Source: Turritopsis dohrnii (lineage: Eukaryota; Cnidaria; Hydrozoa; Anthoathecata; Oceaniidae). Taken from it: a stretch of DNA of 64,000 bases. Positions within the stretch are counted from its first letter, which is position 1; each line of letters opens with the position of its first letter. The notes under the pieces are model-generated. The model saw nothing but the letters and a program-made list of their open reading frames with translations, had not been told where the DNA came from and did not search any database. The stretch spans positions 434,001-498,000 of the forward strand of contig BQMF02000167.1 in NCBI GenBank assembly GCA_027922465.2. Reading direction: 5' to 3'. The translations under genes and the position numbers were made by a program. Positions 1 to 11,809 of this stretch are shown piece after piece.

Positions 1-1983
1 TCCTCTTCCTGACGCTTTCCAGTGGATTTTTGAACGCCTGAACTTCCTTGCTTTATTTTAACTTCACTTTCGAGTCTTCCACCAGTTTCGTCACCAGACC
101 ATTAACTTGGTATGCTCATTACATCGCCCACTCTAAAGCGTGTTTCGGTAGTTTGACAAGTTTTTCAATGGACCAATTCATCGTTATCAAAAGCTTGTTC
201 GATCTTGGAAAACACAATTTAACTAAACACAAAATATCAAAAAGAGGAAAAATAAAACAAAAGAATAATAATAATTGTTTAAAGAACTGTTTGATTGAAA
301 CTCAGTATCAATAATACTGGAAAAGTAGCCTACATACTTAAGCTGATTTTAAAAACGTTTGTTTATTTTAAGGCAACCTGAGGTACACGTAAGAAATATT
401 ATCCTACTGAAGTTAGCAAACAAGATTGTCATGTGGAAAAAACCTTTGAATGAATCATGTATAAAACATGTAACGTATCTATGTAAAAGTATCATAAAAA
501 ATTAAAATCTAATGTTCTAATGAGGGTTTCCCACTGCTGACATCAACATACGACAAGCCTCAGTTGTGTTTCTAACAGCTAATTACCTTAAGAAGCATTT
601 CAGACGAAAATGTTTCAGACGAAAAACCTCCATGACGTCACAGTTGAATCAGATAACTAACCACTTACATGGCAACAAGATGAGAACGATCACCAAGCCA
701 GTGACAGTTCCAAGAAGAAGAACAGGCAGGAGAAAACCACAGAGCTAGAAACCTTTGGCATCCACATCCATAAAACTGTTCTTTTTCTTCATCGTTCATA
801 CTCTTACTTGTAATCACTGTTAATGAGAAAGATCGTAAGATATATGTACCGTATCATGACAATGAAGCAATGTCATTGTTAAAATCCACATCTTTGTTTT
901 ATGAGGGTTTCCTTCAAGTTAAACATACTCGAAGTTTAGAGGTGACCCTGAAAAAAAACATATTTTCACCGGTGTCCACCTCACAATGAAGTATAGAAAC
1001 ACTTGAGTGCAGTGTTATAGAAGATAGTAAGCGAAATTGTCAGTTGAAAATAATGTTGTGTTTTCGGCAACTAACACAAAATGGTCAAAACTCGATTTAA
1101 ATACTAGAAAAAGGTTATCTTACGGTCGAAAATGGTCCATGTAATTCGCGCTAAAATGTTACAAGAAGAAGCAAAGTTTTCAAATGCTTAACAACATTCA
1201 GTCATTTCTATGTTGTAAGCATTAACATGCATGGACTGGTAGTGAAGGCGGTAACAGACGACATACGTTATGTGGAATGAACTGTATTGAGGAACAAAAC
1301 TATACAACTAAAAATCCTGCTCTCATAAAACGATGCAGACGTACAAACTGTTGTGCATGGCAAAAAAAACTATAGCAAACAATTTGTGAATGAGTGACAA
1401 CCGTTATACATATGCAACATTTATGAAGATTAGAATGCACACATATAAATTATTCTCTATAACAACAGAATATATGTTTAGAAATATTAAATTTTTAAAA
1501 AAATTTCTAATATTCATGTACAATACGCAATATAAATCATACCATGATGAGAGTAGGAATGCAAGTATGACCGACGTAATGTTTCTTCATTTTGGATAAC
1601 TCCAAGAAACCAAATGTCTTTTAACGAAGTCTGACAAAAGCATCTATTTATCACACGCGGTCACACCTGCGTTCTTAAACCAGTTAGTATTAACGGATAA
1701 ATGTTCCTGGTAAAGGAATCAGTTCGTATGAAATCCACAATCGAATTAGAAAGAACTATGAAAAATATGCTAGATAACAAAGAGCAAAAAAAAACATGAA
1801 CATGAAGAGGACTGGGGAGAACCATCAAGAGGGAAAACTGAATAGAGAGAGAAGTGATAGAGTGTTGCGGTTAACATATCAAAAGTTATTCAGATATCAA
1901 ACGCAAACACGTTTAGGAAGAAGGATTAGTCAAACCACAGCAGCAATAATTAATTTCGAAGAATTCAAACCAAGCTGATTCTT
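1..1983. other. Gene-poor stretch downstream of the dipeptidase gene
   Basis: I see no convincing gene here. The open frames are short, low in complexity and show no family resemblance. The stretch is AT-rich with scattered A runs, and includes part of the 3' flank of the minus-strand dipeptidase gene, whose stop codon lies at its right edge. Confidence 0.6.
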
Positions 1984-4900
1984 CTAATCTTCTTTGATTT
2001 TCGCCACTTCATCAAAATAAGCGGCCAACACTTTGATCTAAAACAAATAGATTAGATAACATTCTTTTAATACGTTATCCCTGGAAGTCCTGAAACGGCG
2101 GTTATAAAAACAGGTTTCTTTTTAAATGAAAATGACATGCTATAACAGGGTGGTTAACAAATTTCTGAAACAAAAATCCAGGTTTTTTATCAAATTTGAG
2201 GCAATTTCCCAGCCTTGAAGTGTTGAAAATGGTACTAAATTCAAGCCTCAAGGCAAACAAAGGTACATAAATCCAGCCCTTATCATAGTAGCATAAGCCA
2301 GCTTAAATGTCAATTTGATGCTCTTTAACAAAGGTATTTGATCACACATTCTCACTGTGAGAAATACAACAAAACAATTTTGAAAATTATAAAAAGATCC
2401 TCAAAAACGTATACAAGAACATTTTCATAAATTGATAATATATATCCTTAACTCCAAGAAGATTAATGTCCTGAAAGTAAAAAAAAACATTGTGCACGAA
2501 AATTAAAAATCCAGCTTTTCCAGCCCTTTAGCTTGAAAAAGGGACCTTTTCCCAGCCCATTTCTCAAAAATAAGCTTTTTTCCAGCTTTTCCAGCCCTGT
2601 TAACCACCCTGTATAAGTAACGAGTCATAGAACCATACTTACTCCGTTGCTGAAGTTCCTTTTGCTAATCTTTTCGTTTTGCGAATGAGCACCATCATCC
2701 GACTGACCAATCGGTAAAAGCATAACACTCTTACCGGTGGCTTCTTGGAAGGTAAGTGTCACTGGGATGCTTCCACCTTCGCGCGTCATATCAGGTTCCA
2801 CATTGAAGACTAGAAAGGATTATAGTCACATCACACTTAAGGAGTAAACATGCAGGATAGGAGTAAACCTAACTCAGTTAAAAGGATAGACAAAGAAACA
2901 TGCAACAATAGGGCACCTCTTTTTACTGCAGCTCGGCCTGCACCATAATGAGGATGGTTAAAATCACTGACCCATGGTGCACCACCATGATCATTCATTA
3001 TCCTGACAAATTAACACAAGAGGATATGTTTCAAATTATCTCAAAAACACAAACAAGAAAATAGGAAAAATTCTACATGTAAAATACACTGTACCTCAGT
3101 TTGTTAGGGCTACCACTTTCCGCATGTATTTTATGACAATAATTTTTTACTAAAACAGCTACAGCATCGGGAGTCTGATGTGGAACCAACCGAATGGAGA
3201 ATTTACCAATAACCTAAGGACAAATCGGCTACTTCAATCATGTCAAAATAATATTGAAACAAACAAAATTGAATGCAAAACATACTTTTTTTGGTATAAC
3301 AGTTTTGCAACCAGGTTCTGAAAAAGCTCCTTCAAAACCTATGAGAAAAACAACAACAACTCAAAATGAAAGTAAAATTGGAAAATAAAAACTAACCTAC
3401 ACATTCTGGCATCAATTTCCCTATACCTAAACTTTCAGAATTGCATTAGCAATAAAAAATAGATTTAAAAAATTGAAAACAATACTTTGGTTAAATTTTA
3501 CCTTGGTCACGATGTAAAGAAAAAACAAAGGTTAAATATTTCAATTATTACTTAAAAATTGTTAGACATTGTGGTGTCACTGACTTTATATCTCAAAACA
3601 TTCTGGCATCCAAATAGAAATACATATACATTATACATATAAAGAAATTGAACCATAATTGAACGATACTATTTGTGATAAGAGTCAACTGACCATGAAT
3701 AGATAAAGATGGATATCTCCAACGATGCTGCAATGTTTTCTTCTTGACATTTTCACCATCATGAATCAACTTTTCAACACCTATGTCACTGGCAAATTCG
3801 TTAGGGTCGAAATCTATGCTGTCATATAGCATGTCTTCCTTTTCTGTTAATGGCATAACAAGTTCATTAACACCAGGTATCAAGATCTTCCCTTTTTGGT
3901 CAACCAATTTACCAAACAAATGAACTAAATCTACCATTGCTTCATGTCTAATTAAGAGAAACTATTCTTCTTTAAACAATATCATAATGCAGATAGTCAT
4001 TTGCTCAGACAATTTGTTAGGCTGGCAGTATAAATTAAAGGCATCCAAAGGCATTTTAATCGAAACAATGACTTACGATACTCTAAGAATGTAGTAGACT
4101 TACACAGTGCCACCAAAAACACCAGAATGGAGATCCTGGTCTGCACATTCCATTTCTGCCAAGAAATAAACAATCCCCCTAAAATGGCAGCATAAATATA
4201 CAGATGTGCCAAAAAGTAAACAATCCCCCTTACAATGAGAGCATAAGTATACAGATGTCAATGATAAGGTAAGACTATTTTTGATTTTTAACATGTTGTC
4301 ATCTATTTGATTTTAAATATTGAACCACCATAGAACTGATCCAACAATTTGAAACCAGCATGATACTACCCTTTATGTCTTACCTCAAACCATATGTTAG
4401 ACAAGGTTTTTCTTTTCCTAGCCAATAATTATCTGATATACACACATAATCAACATCCTAGATCAAAGTCAAATATAATAAGTTTGGAAATCATGGAAAG
4501 ATTTGAAAATAAGGCGTAATTTAAACTAACCCCAAAAAAGGATTGCTTTCGTTGTTCAATTAGTGTTGCTAAGCCAATACTACCTGATTCTTCCATTCCT
4601 TCAAAACAAAACTAAAATATGGAAATGAAAAAAAGATTCAGATCACAGTTAGACAGGTTACTCCAGTTCAACCAATTCAATTTTTGTAGTTACAAAACTG
4701 TACTTTCTGTTGAAATACCTTGATATTAACAGGAATTTCAATGTTAAGTGCTTGAAATGCTTCAATGACTTTCAGCCAACATAATACTGGTGCCTTGTCA
4801 TCAGTTGAACCTCGACCATAAAGTTTACCATCACTTTCAGTGAGCTTAAATGGTGGATAATCCCACCCGTCACTTTCCATAGCAGGTTGCACATCTAAGT

Positions 4901-5962
4901 GACCATAAACACAAACTGTTTTTTTGGTTTTGCATTCCCCAAGGTGACCCAAAATGATTGGTGGATAATCAATTTCACTTCCATCAGATAACTTTTGTTT
5001 TCCGGAAGGGTTCGGACAAACTTCTATGGTGGCACCGAGTTTTCTCAAGTCCTAAGGAAAAGAGTAAACATGCATTCAACATTACATACTACACTTATCA
5101 GTAATTTGTTTAAAAGACGTCAATAATCAAAACAGACTCTTACCTGTGCAGTAATATTTACCATATCAATTACATTTTGTCGATGATGTGGCCAACCAGA
5201 TACGCTTGGTATTTCTACCCATTCTCTAAGTTTTTCGACATATGATTTCTGAAAAGAAATTACCATGTTAAGATTTACCTTAGAAGATTGTTGCAAAATC
5301 AAAAACCTACTCAATGTTATACCTCATTGTTGTCAACGTACCTGAAATAACAATAAACAATAATATATACTATTCCAAGTTTCATATTATAGAATAAACA
5401 TGATAATTAAGTGATGATTTCTTTATCATATTGCTTAGTGCAACAAATACATGTTTACATAAAACATGCTTATAATAGGTCACAATATTTAGCAAATTAA
5501 TTCATGTGATATGTTCCTCTCTACTTTGAGGTACACGTTTATGGTTTTTCATTTTTCAAAATTAGATGTAAATATAGTTGTCAAATGAATAGAATTCTTT
5601 CAAAACTTTGAAATCGTGCAATTTCTCCCAGACCAATTATATGACATTCAAACAATTATATAATATTCTTTCAAAAATCAATCTTTTCTGCAATACCCTC
5701 GTGTTAAAAAAACAGACACGATAATGGAGTTTGTATTGAACTGTATTAAATCTGAAAATTTAATCACAAATAGGTTAAGTATTTTTGTGTGTTGACCAAA
5801 AGGTTTTTTTTGTATTACCAGATTTACACTGCTTAACTACTCACTATAATGAACATTACAAATATTTATGTAAATTACAAAATAAGCCCGATAAATAAAA
5901 GAGAGAGAAATGATCACAAACGCAAGGACTAACTTGAACAATTGTTGTAATGAGTCCTCCAT
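1984..5962 (-). CDS. CNDP2: Cytosolic non-specific dipeptidase (M20 metallopeptidase), 13 exons, complete
   Basis: This enzyme hydrolyses dipeptides in the cytosol using two metal ions. Exons in transcription order: 5962-5934, 5341-5323, 5248-5144, 5051-4719, 4611-4531, 4457-4384, 4178-4104, 3947-3694, 3338-3286, 3213-3095, 3002-2917, 2809-2643, 2037-1984. All introns are GT-AG and every join keeps phase, giving 482 residues, close to the usual ~475. Visible M20 features are YGHLDVQP (metal His and Asp), YGRGSTDDK (second metal Asp), [11 protein letters not shown] (catalytic and metal Glu), [37 protein letters not shown] and [10 protein letters not shown]. The start is a short exon beginning MEDSLQQLF. 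No signal peptide is seen, which fits the cytosolic CNDP2 rather than the secreted CNDP1 branch. The gene has no frame breaks. The family call is firm; orthology is inferred. Confidence 0.95.
2146..2611. mobile_element. MITE in the last intron of the dipeptidase gene
   Basis: A 466-bp element has 14-bp inverted ends (CAGGGTGGTTAACA) and the same 5-bp sequence TATAA on both sides, which is a likely target duplication. It has no coding capacity. The interior repeats the words CCAGCC and CAGCTTTT. Ends starting CAGGG are common in hAT-type elements, but those make 8-bp duplications, so the superfamily is left open. Confidence 0.75.
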
Positions 5963-6640
5963 TATTCTTTATTACAAATATTTCTTGAGATAGTGAAGTT
6001 TTACTATCCGTCACCTCCGGAAAACAAAAGTAAAAGAGTTTTCCGTGTAAGCTTCTAAAAAAAGTTGTTTTGATATTTCGCTACAAAATCGACTCAACAT
6101 ACTCAATTATTTATCACTGGCTAAACATTAAACAAGTTAAAATTTAGATTTATTGACAACTCTCATAATGGCATCCAAGAATCGAGTTGCAATTCCATGC
6201 GGTTTTTTCGTCATCATTATGCGGCAATATGTACATCGTGGTTGTTCACGTGTTGCTAGGGTAACTTAATGTTTTTATGCAGTTAAGGCGACTTAAGGTA
6301 TACGTTACGTACATAAAACTATTCAAAAGAAATTTTTTTTCTGCAACCTAGAGAAAAAAGTCTAAGCTTTTCCGTGGTAAAGCTAGTTTTTGGATTTTTT
6401 ACAGGAAAGCACTTTATTTCCAAATACTTTCTTCGATTGAAAGATATCACGCATTTTGTGTAAACATAAGTTATTTAAAATGATTACTCTTTTGTGTTAA
6501 GTTGTTAATCTTCATTATGATCATGCTGAATATGTAATTTTTATGCAAAAGTTTTAAAATGCTTTGTTCGTTTTTTAGCAAAGTTCCTGAAAAAGCTACT
6601 GATGATATGTTATTTAGTAAACAGTTTATACTAAATAACT
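5963..6640. other. Upstream region of the dipeptidase gene
   Basis: This stretch separates the dipeptidase start codon from retrotransposon sequence and should hold its promoter. No clear TATA box or other motif stands out. A 31-codon open stretch on the plus strand (6168-6260) ends at a possible GT donor but has no other support. Confidence 0.4.
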
Positions 6641-6885
6641 ATTTAAACTTTCTCAGACATGAAAAAGGGACAGGGAGGAAAATAACGTGGACACGAAGAA
6701 TTACACGAACGTATCTTGTCCCAGTCCAAGAAAGAAGAGAGCGAACAGACACGTGCTCGCCGATATATACATAAAAGAGTCTGGGAACTAGCTAAATAAA
6801 AAATGGTAGATACAATAACAAAATATGGTAAAGTGATATAAAAGTAAAACAAAAGAATTTTATATTTCTTTTGCACTCCCCCCAT
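6640..6885 (-). repeat. Polypurine tract and start of the 3' LTR of the BEL/Pao element
   Basis: Read on the minus strand, the integrase frame ends at 6894. It is followed at once by a purine-rich tract (AATGGGGGGAG, about 6886-6876) and then TG at 6875-6874, the usual first bases of an LTR. Further on, a TATA-like ATGTATATATCGG could be the LTR promoter. The outer end of the LTR could not be placed because no second LTR copy was found near the truncated gag end, so the lower limit given here is arbitrary. Confidence 0.55.
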
Positions 6886-6893
6886 TGACAAAG

Positions 6894-8835
6894 TCAAGTA
6901 TATTTATCGAGCAATCTCCTTCTCAATTGTCCCTCGCGTGCCGCGTGCCGTTTCGGTCTTTTCTGACTAATTTCGTGTGCCGTTGGAATTTGATCTTCTT
7001 GAACGTTAATAGGAACGACAGGAATAGGATCTGATTCAACGGAATCTGCGACTTCCAATGGAATTATCTTTTGAAGAGGACGAAACGATTCGTTGGCATC
7101 TGTCTTCAGTTTGACACCCCGAACAAATTCACTCTTACATAAGACAGTTTCTAGTTGTTCATAAGTCAGAAGGGAACGTCCAAGAGATTTTTTCAGCGAA
7201 AGTTTCACTGAACGAACTAAACGTTCATAAAAACCTCCCCACCAAGGAGAAGCGGGTAAAATGAACTTTTATCGAACTCCAAGTTTAGAAAAATAAGATT
7301 TCGCATCTCTCGACTTGAAAGTTCGAAAATTATCATTAATAATTAATTTTGGAACACCTTTCCTCGACATAAACCTCTCAAAAGCTCTAATAAATGCTGG
7401 TGACTTCATGTTTGGTACCAACTCTAGATGAATGGCTCTGCTGCTGGCACACGTAAAAAGTAATATGTAGACCTTTTTGGCTACGGCTTTTGCGGTTTGG
7501 CATAATCTAACCTTACATTACAAAATGAAAAATCATCACTAAAACGAAAAGAAGGGAGATCTGGAGTCTCTGGGGGAGACAATGTTCACGCTTGATAGCG
7601 CTTACAAACGACACATCTTCGCAAAATAGATTTGATTGATTGTCTAGCTTTAACAATCCAGAATTTGTTCCTCAAATAATTTAAAGTAGCCTCGACGCCA
7701 GTGTGTAAAACCATTTTATGACAATAACGAATAAGCAGACAAGTAAAATAACTGTCTTTATCACGAAGTAGTACGGGAAACTTAACATCAAAATTCAAAT
7801 CCAAACTTCCAAATCTTCCTTGCAAACGTAAGACCCCATGTCTATCTTCGAACAGCTTCAATGATTTTCGGAGTTTGTCAAATCGAGGCAAGTCACGTAG
7901 ATGACTTCGCTCCGACTTGACCCACATTCGAACAGCATCTTCTCTCTCCTCAGCACTGACGTTGTGAACTTTGTCAACATCTTCAGCATCTTCCCGCCCT
8001 GAAGTTTTTGTGTTGAAACGATCTGACTGAACCCGCGACTTCAAGATCTTAATAAAACGTAAAACGAATGCTGTCGTACCAATTAGCTTGCTGAACGAAC
8101 CAAATCGATTGCAGTCAATAACTTTAGCAATATCGAGAACTTCTTCGGTTGAAACAGTTGTTGTTGTTGCAGTTGTAGGATTAACGCACTTTTTGATTCG
8201 ATGAGGACATCTGTATCATCCAACATCGCCTCGACATCAAAAGAATCATCAAAATTACTTACTTTTGCAAACAAAAAATCAGGCCCTCTCAGCCACCTCT
8301 CGAAATCACTCAATTCACAAATCCGTGTAGGAATATCTGCAGGATTATCCTTTCCCGAAATAAAAAACCACTTATCACTATCAACAATCTTTCGTATCTT
8401 CACCACACGATTTTCAACCCAAGGCGTCCAATTCTTATTCTTCCCTTTCAACCAACACAAAGCAACTTGCGAGTCAGACCAACATTTAATATCATCAATA
8501 GAAGTCTTTCTTTTTAAATTAACCAAAACTTGCCCTACAAGTTCACTCAAGAGTAAACATCCTGAAAGCTCTAACCGCGCAATACTCATTTTTTTCAAAG
8601 GCGCAACCTTGGTTTTCGCAGCTATAAAGAAAACTTTAGTCTCAGTGAGCAACTTTACTTGAAGATACAAAACTGCAGCATAGCATGTCTCTGAGCTGTC
8701 GCAAAACCCATGCAAGGTAACAAATTCGTAGCGTTCACTAGGGCTAACATAAGCAAAACGACTTAACGTAGCTTTATACTTTTCACTCGTTGAGTTATTT
8801 ATGGTGAATTTCATGCTCGGTTCCCCTTGAGAATA
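6894..8835 (-). pseudogene. BEL/Pao pol, 3' half: RNase H-like region and integrase (broken)
   Basis: Two open stretches carry recognisable pol parts. The first (8835-8083) holds the connection and RNase H-like region, with LHGFCDSS and IARLELSG, typical of Pao pol. The second (8044-7586) holds the integrase zinc-binding domain, with His residues in CHKMVLHTG and Cys pairs in RRCVVCKRYQA. The integrase core follows in pieces (LFTCASSRAIHLELV, INDNFRTF, ASPWWGGFYERLV), interrupted by a frameshift near 7480 and an in-frame TAA near 7260. The final open stretch (7208-6894) ends in a basic tail. It continues the RT half at 14474-16221 across the insertion. Confidence 0.85.
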
Positions 8836-8837
8836 GA

Positions 8838-9290
8838 TTTTCAGTGAACACAGAATGAACACAGCTTTAAACGCTTAATTGTTCTTTAATGATCTAATGT
8901 GTTCTTTATAAATAATGGTTGTACATTTCGTGCACTCTTGTTCCTTTGGGATTGACAGATTTGTTCCGTTCAGCGGAGAGCAAAACGGAGTGCCTGAAAA
9001 CGACCTATTTGTTCCTGATAACGCGCTTAATTGTTAACAAAATGTTCCGCTTTGCCGTTCTCATATTGTTCTCACTTATATGGACCAAACTATTCTGTTT
9101 TAAAGAGAACAAATGATTCTATTCTTCAAAAAGAATTGATCATTCTTTGGTGGAAAGAACAAACAAATTACTCTCTTGTGATTCGTTAAACAGTATAAAA
9201 AATGTTGACTGATGTTTAAAGAACAGAAATGACAAGGAGAAGAGAGGAATTAATCGATTACAAAATAAAAAGATGTCAAAAAGAACACTT
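8838..9290 (+). promoter_or_regulatory. Cluster of GTTC/GAAC motifs upstream of the recombinase gene
   Basis: More than ten copies of GTTCT, GTTCC or their complements GAACA, AGAAC occur in about 450 bp before the recombinase start codon, in both orientations, some paired. The spacing is irregular. They could be binding sites for the element's own zinc finger or Myb domain, or a promoter array. This is inference from repetition only. Confidence 0.4.
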
Positions 9291-11135
9291 TTCGTCAACT
9301 GGGTCGGAATCAATGGAGCAGCCAGACACAAAAGGAAGTTGATATTGCGACCTAGTGATACGAACATCTACATTTGTCCAGTAAAGAACTGTTTGCACGT
9401 TGGCTTCAAAAGCAGTCGAGGATTACGGAAGCATATCGATAAGAAGCACGGTTGGTATTATTATTTTGACGAAGCACCAGACGTGAAGAGGGAAGAAGTA
9501 GTCGCCTATCAACCGACGAAAAAGAAAATTTGCACAGCCAACAAACCTGCATTTTCCGTAAACGAAGGCATTGGAAAGGACTTCTTGGAGTGGCTTTGTA
9601 CGCCCTGTGGTGGAGGAAAATCCGAGAAAGAAGCGAAACAATGTGCACAAAGATGTATGAAGTTTCTTATGGCCAGCATTGACGATGTCGAATCCGAATC
9701 TGTTTTAACGGCAGAATTTGTCGACTGTTGCTTGGGTACGCCCTCCATCATCATGGATTTCCTGAAAATGCTGGAAGAAGATTGGAAAATTACCAGTTCG
9801 GCGTCCTTAAATTACTTAAAGTCGATATCAGACATATTGGATTTTCGAAAGGCCCACGGTGTGTCCGACAGTACTTTGCGTTGTTTTGCCGTGACCGAAG
9901 TATACATAAGACGTGGTAAAGAAAATCTGGGCAAGAAAAAGAGACTGGAATATTCTCGCAACCTCGATTTGGAAACGTTGATTGCAAGAAATAGTTGGGC
10001 GACTATGGAAGAAATGGAAAACGTTATCCCTTATCACATTTGTCGTTTTCGGGACGTTTTGCAGGAGTGTAAAGACGCCCAAAGAAGTCCGTCCGTATCG
10101 CAACTGGCATTTGCAACGAGATTTGTCGCTACCTATCTATTCGTGCGTGTCAAATGCTCCAGACCGATGACTTATCAGTACTTGACCATCGAAATGATAG
10201 AAAAGGCAAAGACAAACGGAGGTTTCGTCGATCAGAAAGAATTCAAAACTGCCGATAGGTATTTGTTTGATACTGTTATTTTAGACTCTGAGACTTTAGA
10301 AATTCTTGATTTTTATATTGACTTAGTACGACCGAAACTGAACCCGAGTTGCGATTACTTGTTGGTCACAAACAAAGGTAAACAATACACTGCATTCTCG
10401 ACTGCGATGAGCATTCTCGTTCACGAAGCCATCGGAAAGTACATCAATCCAACTCGTTATCGTCAGATCGTCGAAACAGAGAGCGCGGAAAGATTGACTC
10501 CGTCCGAACGAGAAGTTGTTTCACGAGACCAAAAGCACAGTTCGCACGTGGCTAAGGTGTCGTATCAAAAGAATCTGTCCAGAGACGTTGCTTCGCGTAG
10601 CAGACAATGCATGGAAAAGCTGGTCGGTAATAAACGAAAAGAAGTGAGTGCAGACATGATGGACGTTTTAAGGACGATAAACGACACAGCTCGTACATTC
10701 GATCAACGTGTACTCAATCAAGCCGAAACGATTTTATCACAACAACCGTGCACTAGCTCGTCATCGCAAGTGATCGTCGATGGTAACGACAACGATGACG
10801 ACATAACAATAACGGACACTATCCCGCCTACTGCCGGAAAAGACGCTACAAAGAATTTACAACAACGAAATCAATCGTTGGTGTCTTTGATCAGTTCGGA
10901 CGTGCAGTTAAAACGAGAAGTCGTCAACGAACAAACCAAACAAACTCGGGTGAAATTTACGAAAGAGGAAGACTTGTATTTGTGCAGAGGCATCTCAAAG
11001 TACGGCAAAGGTTGCTGGTCTCGCATACTAAAGGACTTGGAATACTCGTTTCATCCTTGCAGAAACAAAGACTCGCTTAGGGTGCGTTCGGAATCTTTGG
11101 CATTCAAACGCAATACTAGCCCCTCGGGAAATTAG
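9273..11135 (+). CDS. Tyrosine recombinase-like protein with N-terminal zinc finger and C-terminal telobox-like Myb domain
   Basis: This is a single 620-codon open frame without introns. A C2H2-like finger lies at about residues 30-60 (YICPVKNC...RKHIDKKH). The middle looks like a tyrosine recombinase: Arg297 in CSRPMTYQYL, NPTRYRQ with Arg395, and HSSHVAKVSYQK, where His422 and Tyr431 would be the late His and the nucleophile. A Ser/Thr/Asp-rich linker follows at about 495-555. Residues about 558-610 (TKEEDLYLCRGISKYGKGCW...RNKDSLRVR) resemble the Myb/telobox domain of telomere-repeat factors. The frame is richer in G+C than its surroundings. It would cut and rejoin DNA to move the element in the nucleus. 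Crypton-like is the best family guess, since the arrangement lacks an RT or RNase H. Catalytic residue assignment is by eye. Confidence 0.75.
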   Translation: MSKRTLFVNWVGINGAARHKRKLILRPSDTNIYICPVKNCLHVGFKSSRGLRKHIDKKHGWYYYFDEAPDVKREEVVAYQPTKKKICTANKPAFSVNEGIGKDFLEWLCTPCGGGKSEKEAKQCAQRCMKFLMASIDDVESESVLTAEFVDCCLGTPSIIMDFLKMLEEDWKITSSASLNYLKSISDILDFRKAHGVSDSTLRCFAVTEVYIRRGKENLGKKKRLEYSRNLDLETLIARNSWATMEEMENVIPYHICRFRDVLQECKDAQRSPSVSQLAFATRFVATYLFVRVKCSRPMTYQYLTIEMIEKAKTNGGFVDQKEFKTADRYLFDTVILDSETLEILDFYIDLVRPKLNPSCDYLLVTNKGKQYTAFSTAMSILVHEAIGKYINPTRYRQIVETESAERLTPSEREVVSRDQKHSSHVAKVSYQKNLSRDVASRSRQCMEKLVGNKRKEVSADMMDVLRTINDTARTFDQRVLNQAETILSQQPCTSSSSQVIVDGNDNDDDITITDTIPPTAGKDATKNLQQRNQSLVSLISSDVQLKREVVNEQTKQTRVKFTKEEDLYLCRGISKYGKGCWSRILKDLEYSFHPCRNKDSLRVRSESLAFKRNTSPSGN

Positions 11136-11208
11136 ATAATGATGATTCTTTTGTATTGTATTTCTTGATCTTGTATTAAAAAAAAGAAAACACCGTTCAA
11201 TTTCAAAG

Positions 11209-11719
11209 TTACTTTTCTTTGTTTTGTTCTTCTTCGGATACAAAGTCGTTCGGCGGAGCAGGGACAATGCACTCCTCTTTTTTACTGTCGGAATCTATAT
11301 AAAATGATTTTTAAAGTTAAATAACACGTACTGGTATAATGCTTGTATAACTTGTCAAGTTCTAACATGCATCTTTTACCTTTCACTTGGTTGTTTTGAA
11401 AGTAGATGATGTACTCTTCAAGTACTTTGTCATCTTTCATGGCTACAATATTGTAGAAGAACTCCGTCCCTACATATCCTAGAAGAGAATGCAAAAGGAG
11501 CAAATGATTATACTTAAAAGCAAATGTGTTCATAGACTTTAAATAACCTTGCTTACTTTGACTTTGTTCTTCTTCGTCTGAACTGATTATAAGAAACGAT
11601 TGTGCTTTAGGGGGAGATAACACGTCCGCAATAACCTGTGCCAACCTTTCCTCACTACTGTAAACCTCCGCTGGGCTTTCAAATAACGTTGCCAGTACTT
11701 CCTCTGACATTTCAGACAT
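11209..11719 (-). CDS. Small acidic protein, three exons, convergent with the recombinase gene
   Basis: I do not recognise this family. Exons 11719-11548, 11478-11380 and 11294-11209 join at GT-AG borders with matching phases (1 nt carried each time) to give 118 residues. The protein starts MSEMSEEVLATLFESP, has an acidic stretch ISSDEEEQSQSK, a central part with EFFYNIVAMKDDKVLEEY and an acidic tail EEEQNKEK. No membrane segment or zinc motif is seen. Its stop lies about 70 bp from the stop of the recombinase gene on the other strand, so the two 3' ends nearly touch. It may be a partner gene of the element; that is inference from position. Confidence 0.65.
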
Positions 11720-11809
11720 CGTTAAAGAAAGAAATTCAGAGAGCTGAAATATTTTTTATATATACTCACATCTGTTAAGGATGACTGATTTCAAAAAAAA
11801 AAGATGTTT

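Noticed and set aside
6168..6260. Possible first exon of a divergent gene next to the dipeptidase
   Set aside because: It is only 31 codons with a donor-like GT, and no further exon or homology was found.
8201..8662. 153-codon open frame on the plus strand
   Set aside because: It is the antisense shadow of the BEL/Pao pol frame on the minus strand.
9406..10103. Several minus-strand open frames under the recombinase gene
   Set aside because: They are short shadows of the long plus-strand frame, which has clear domain content.
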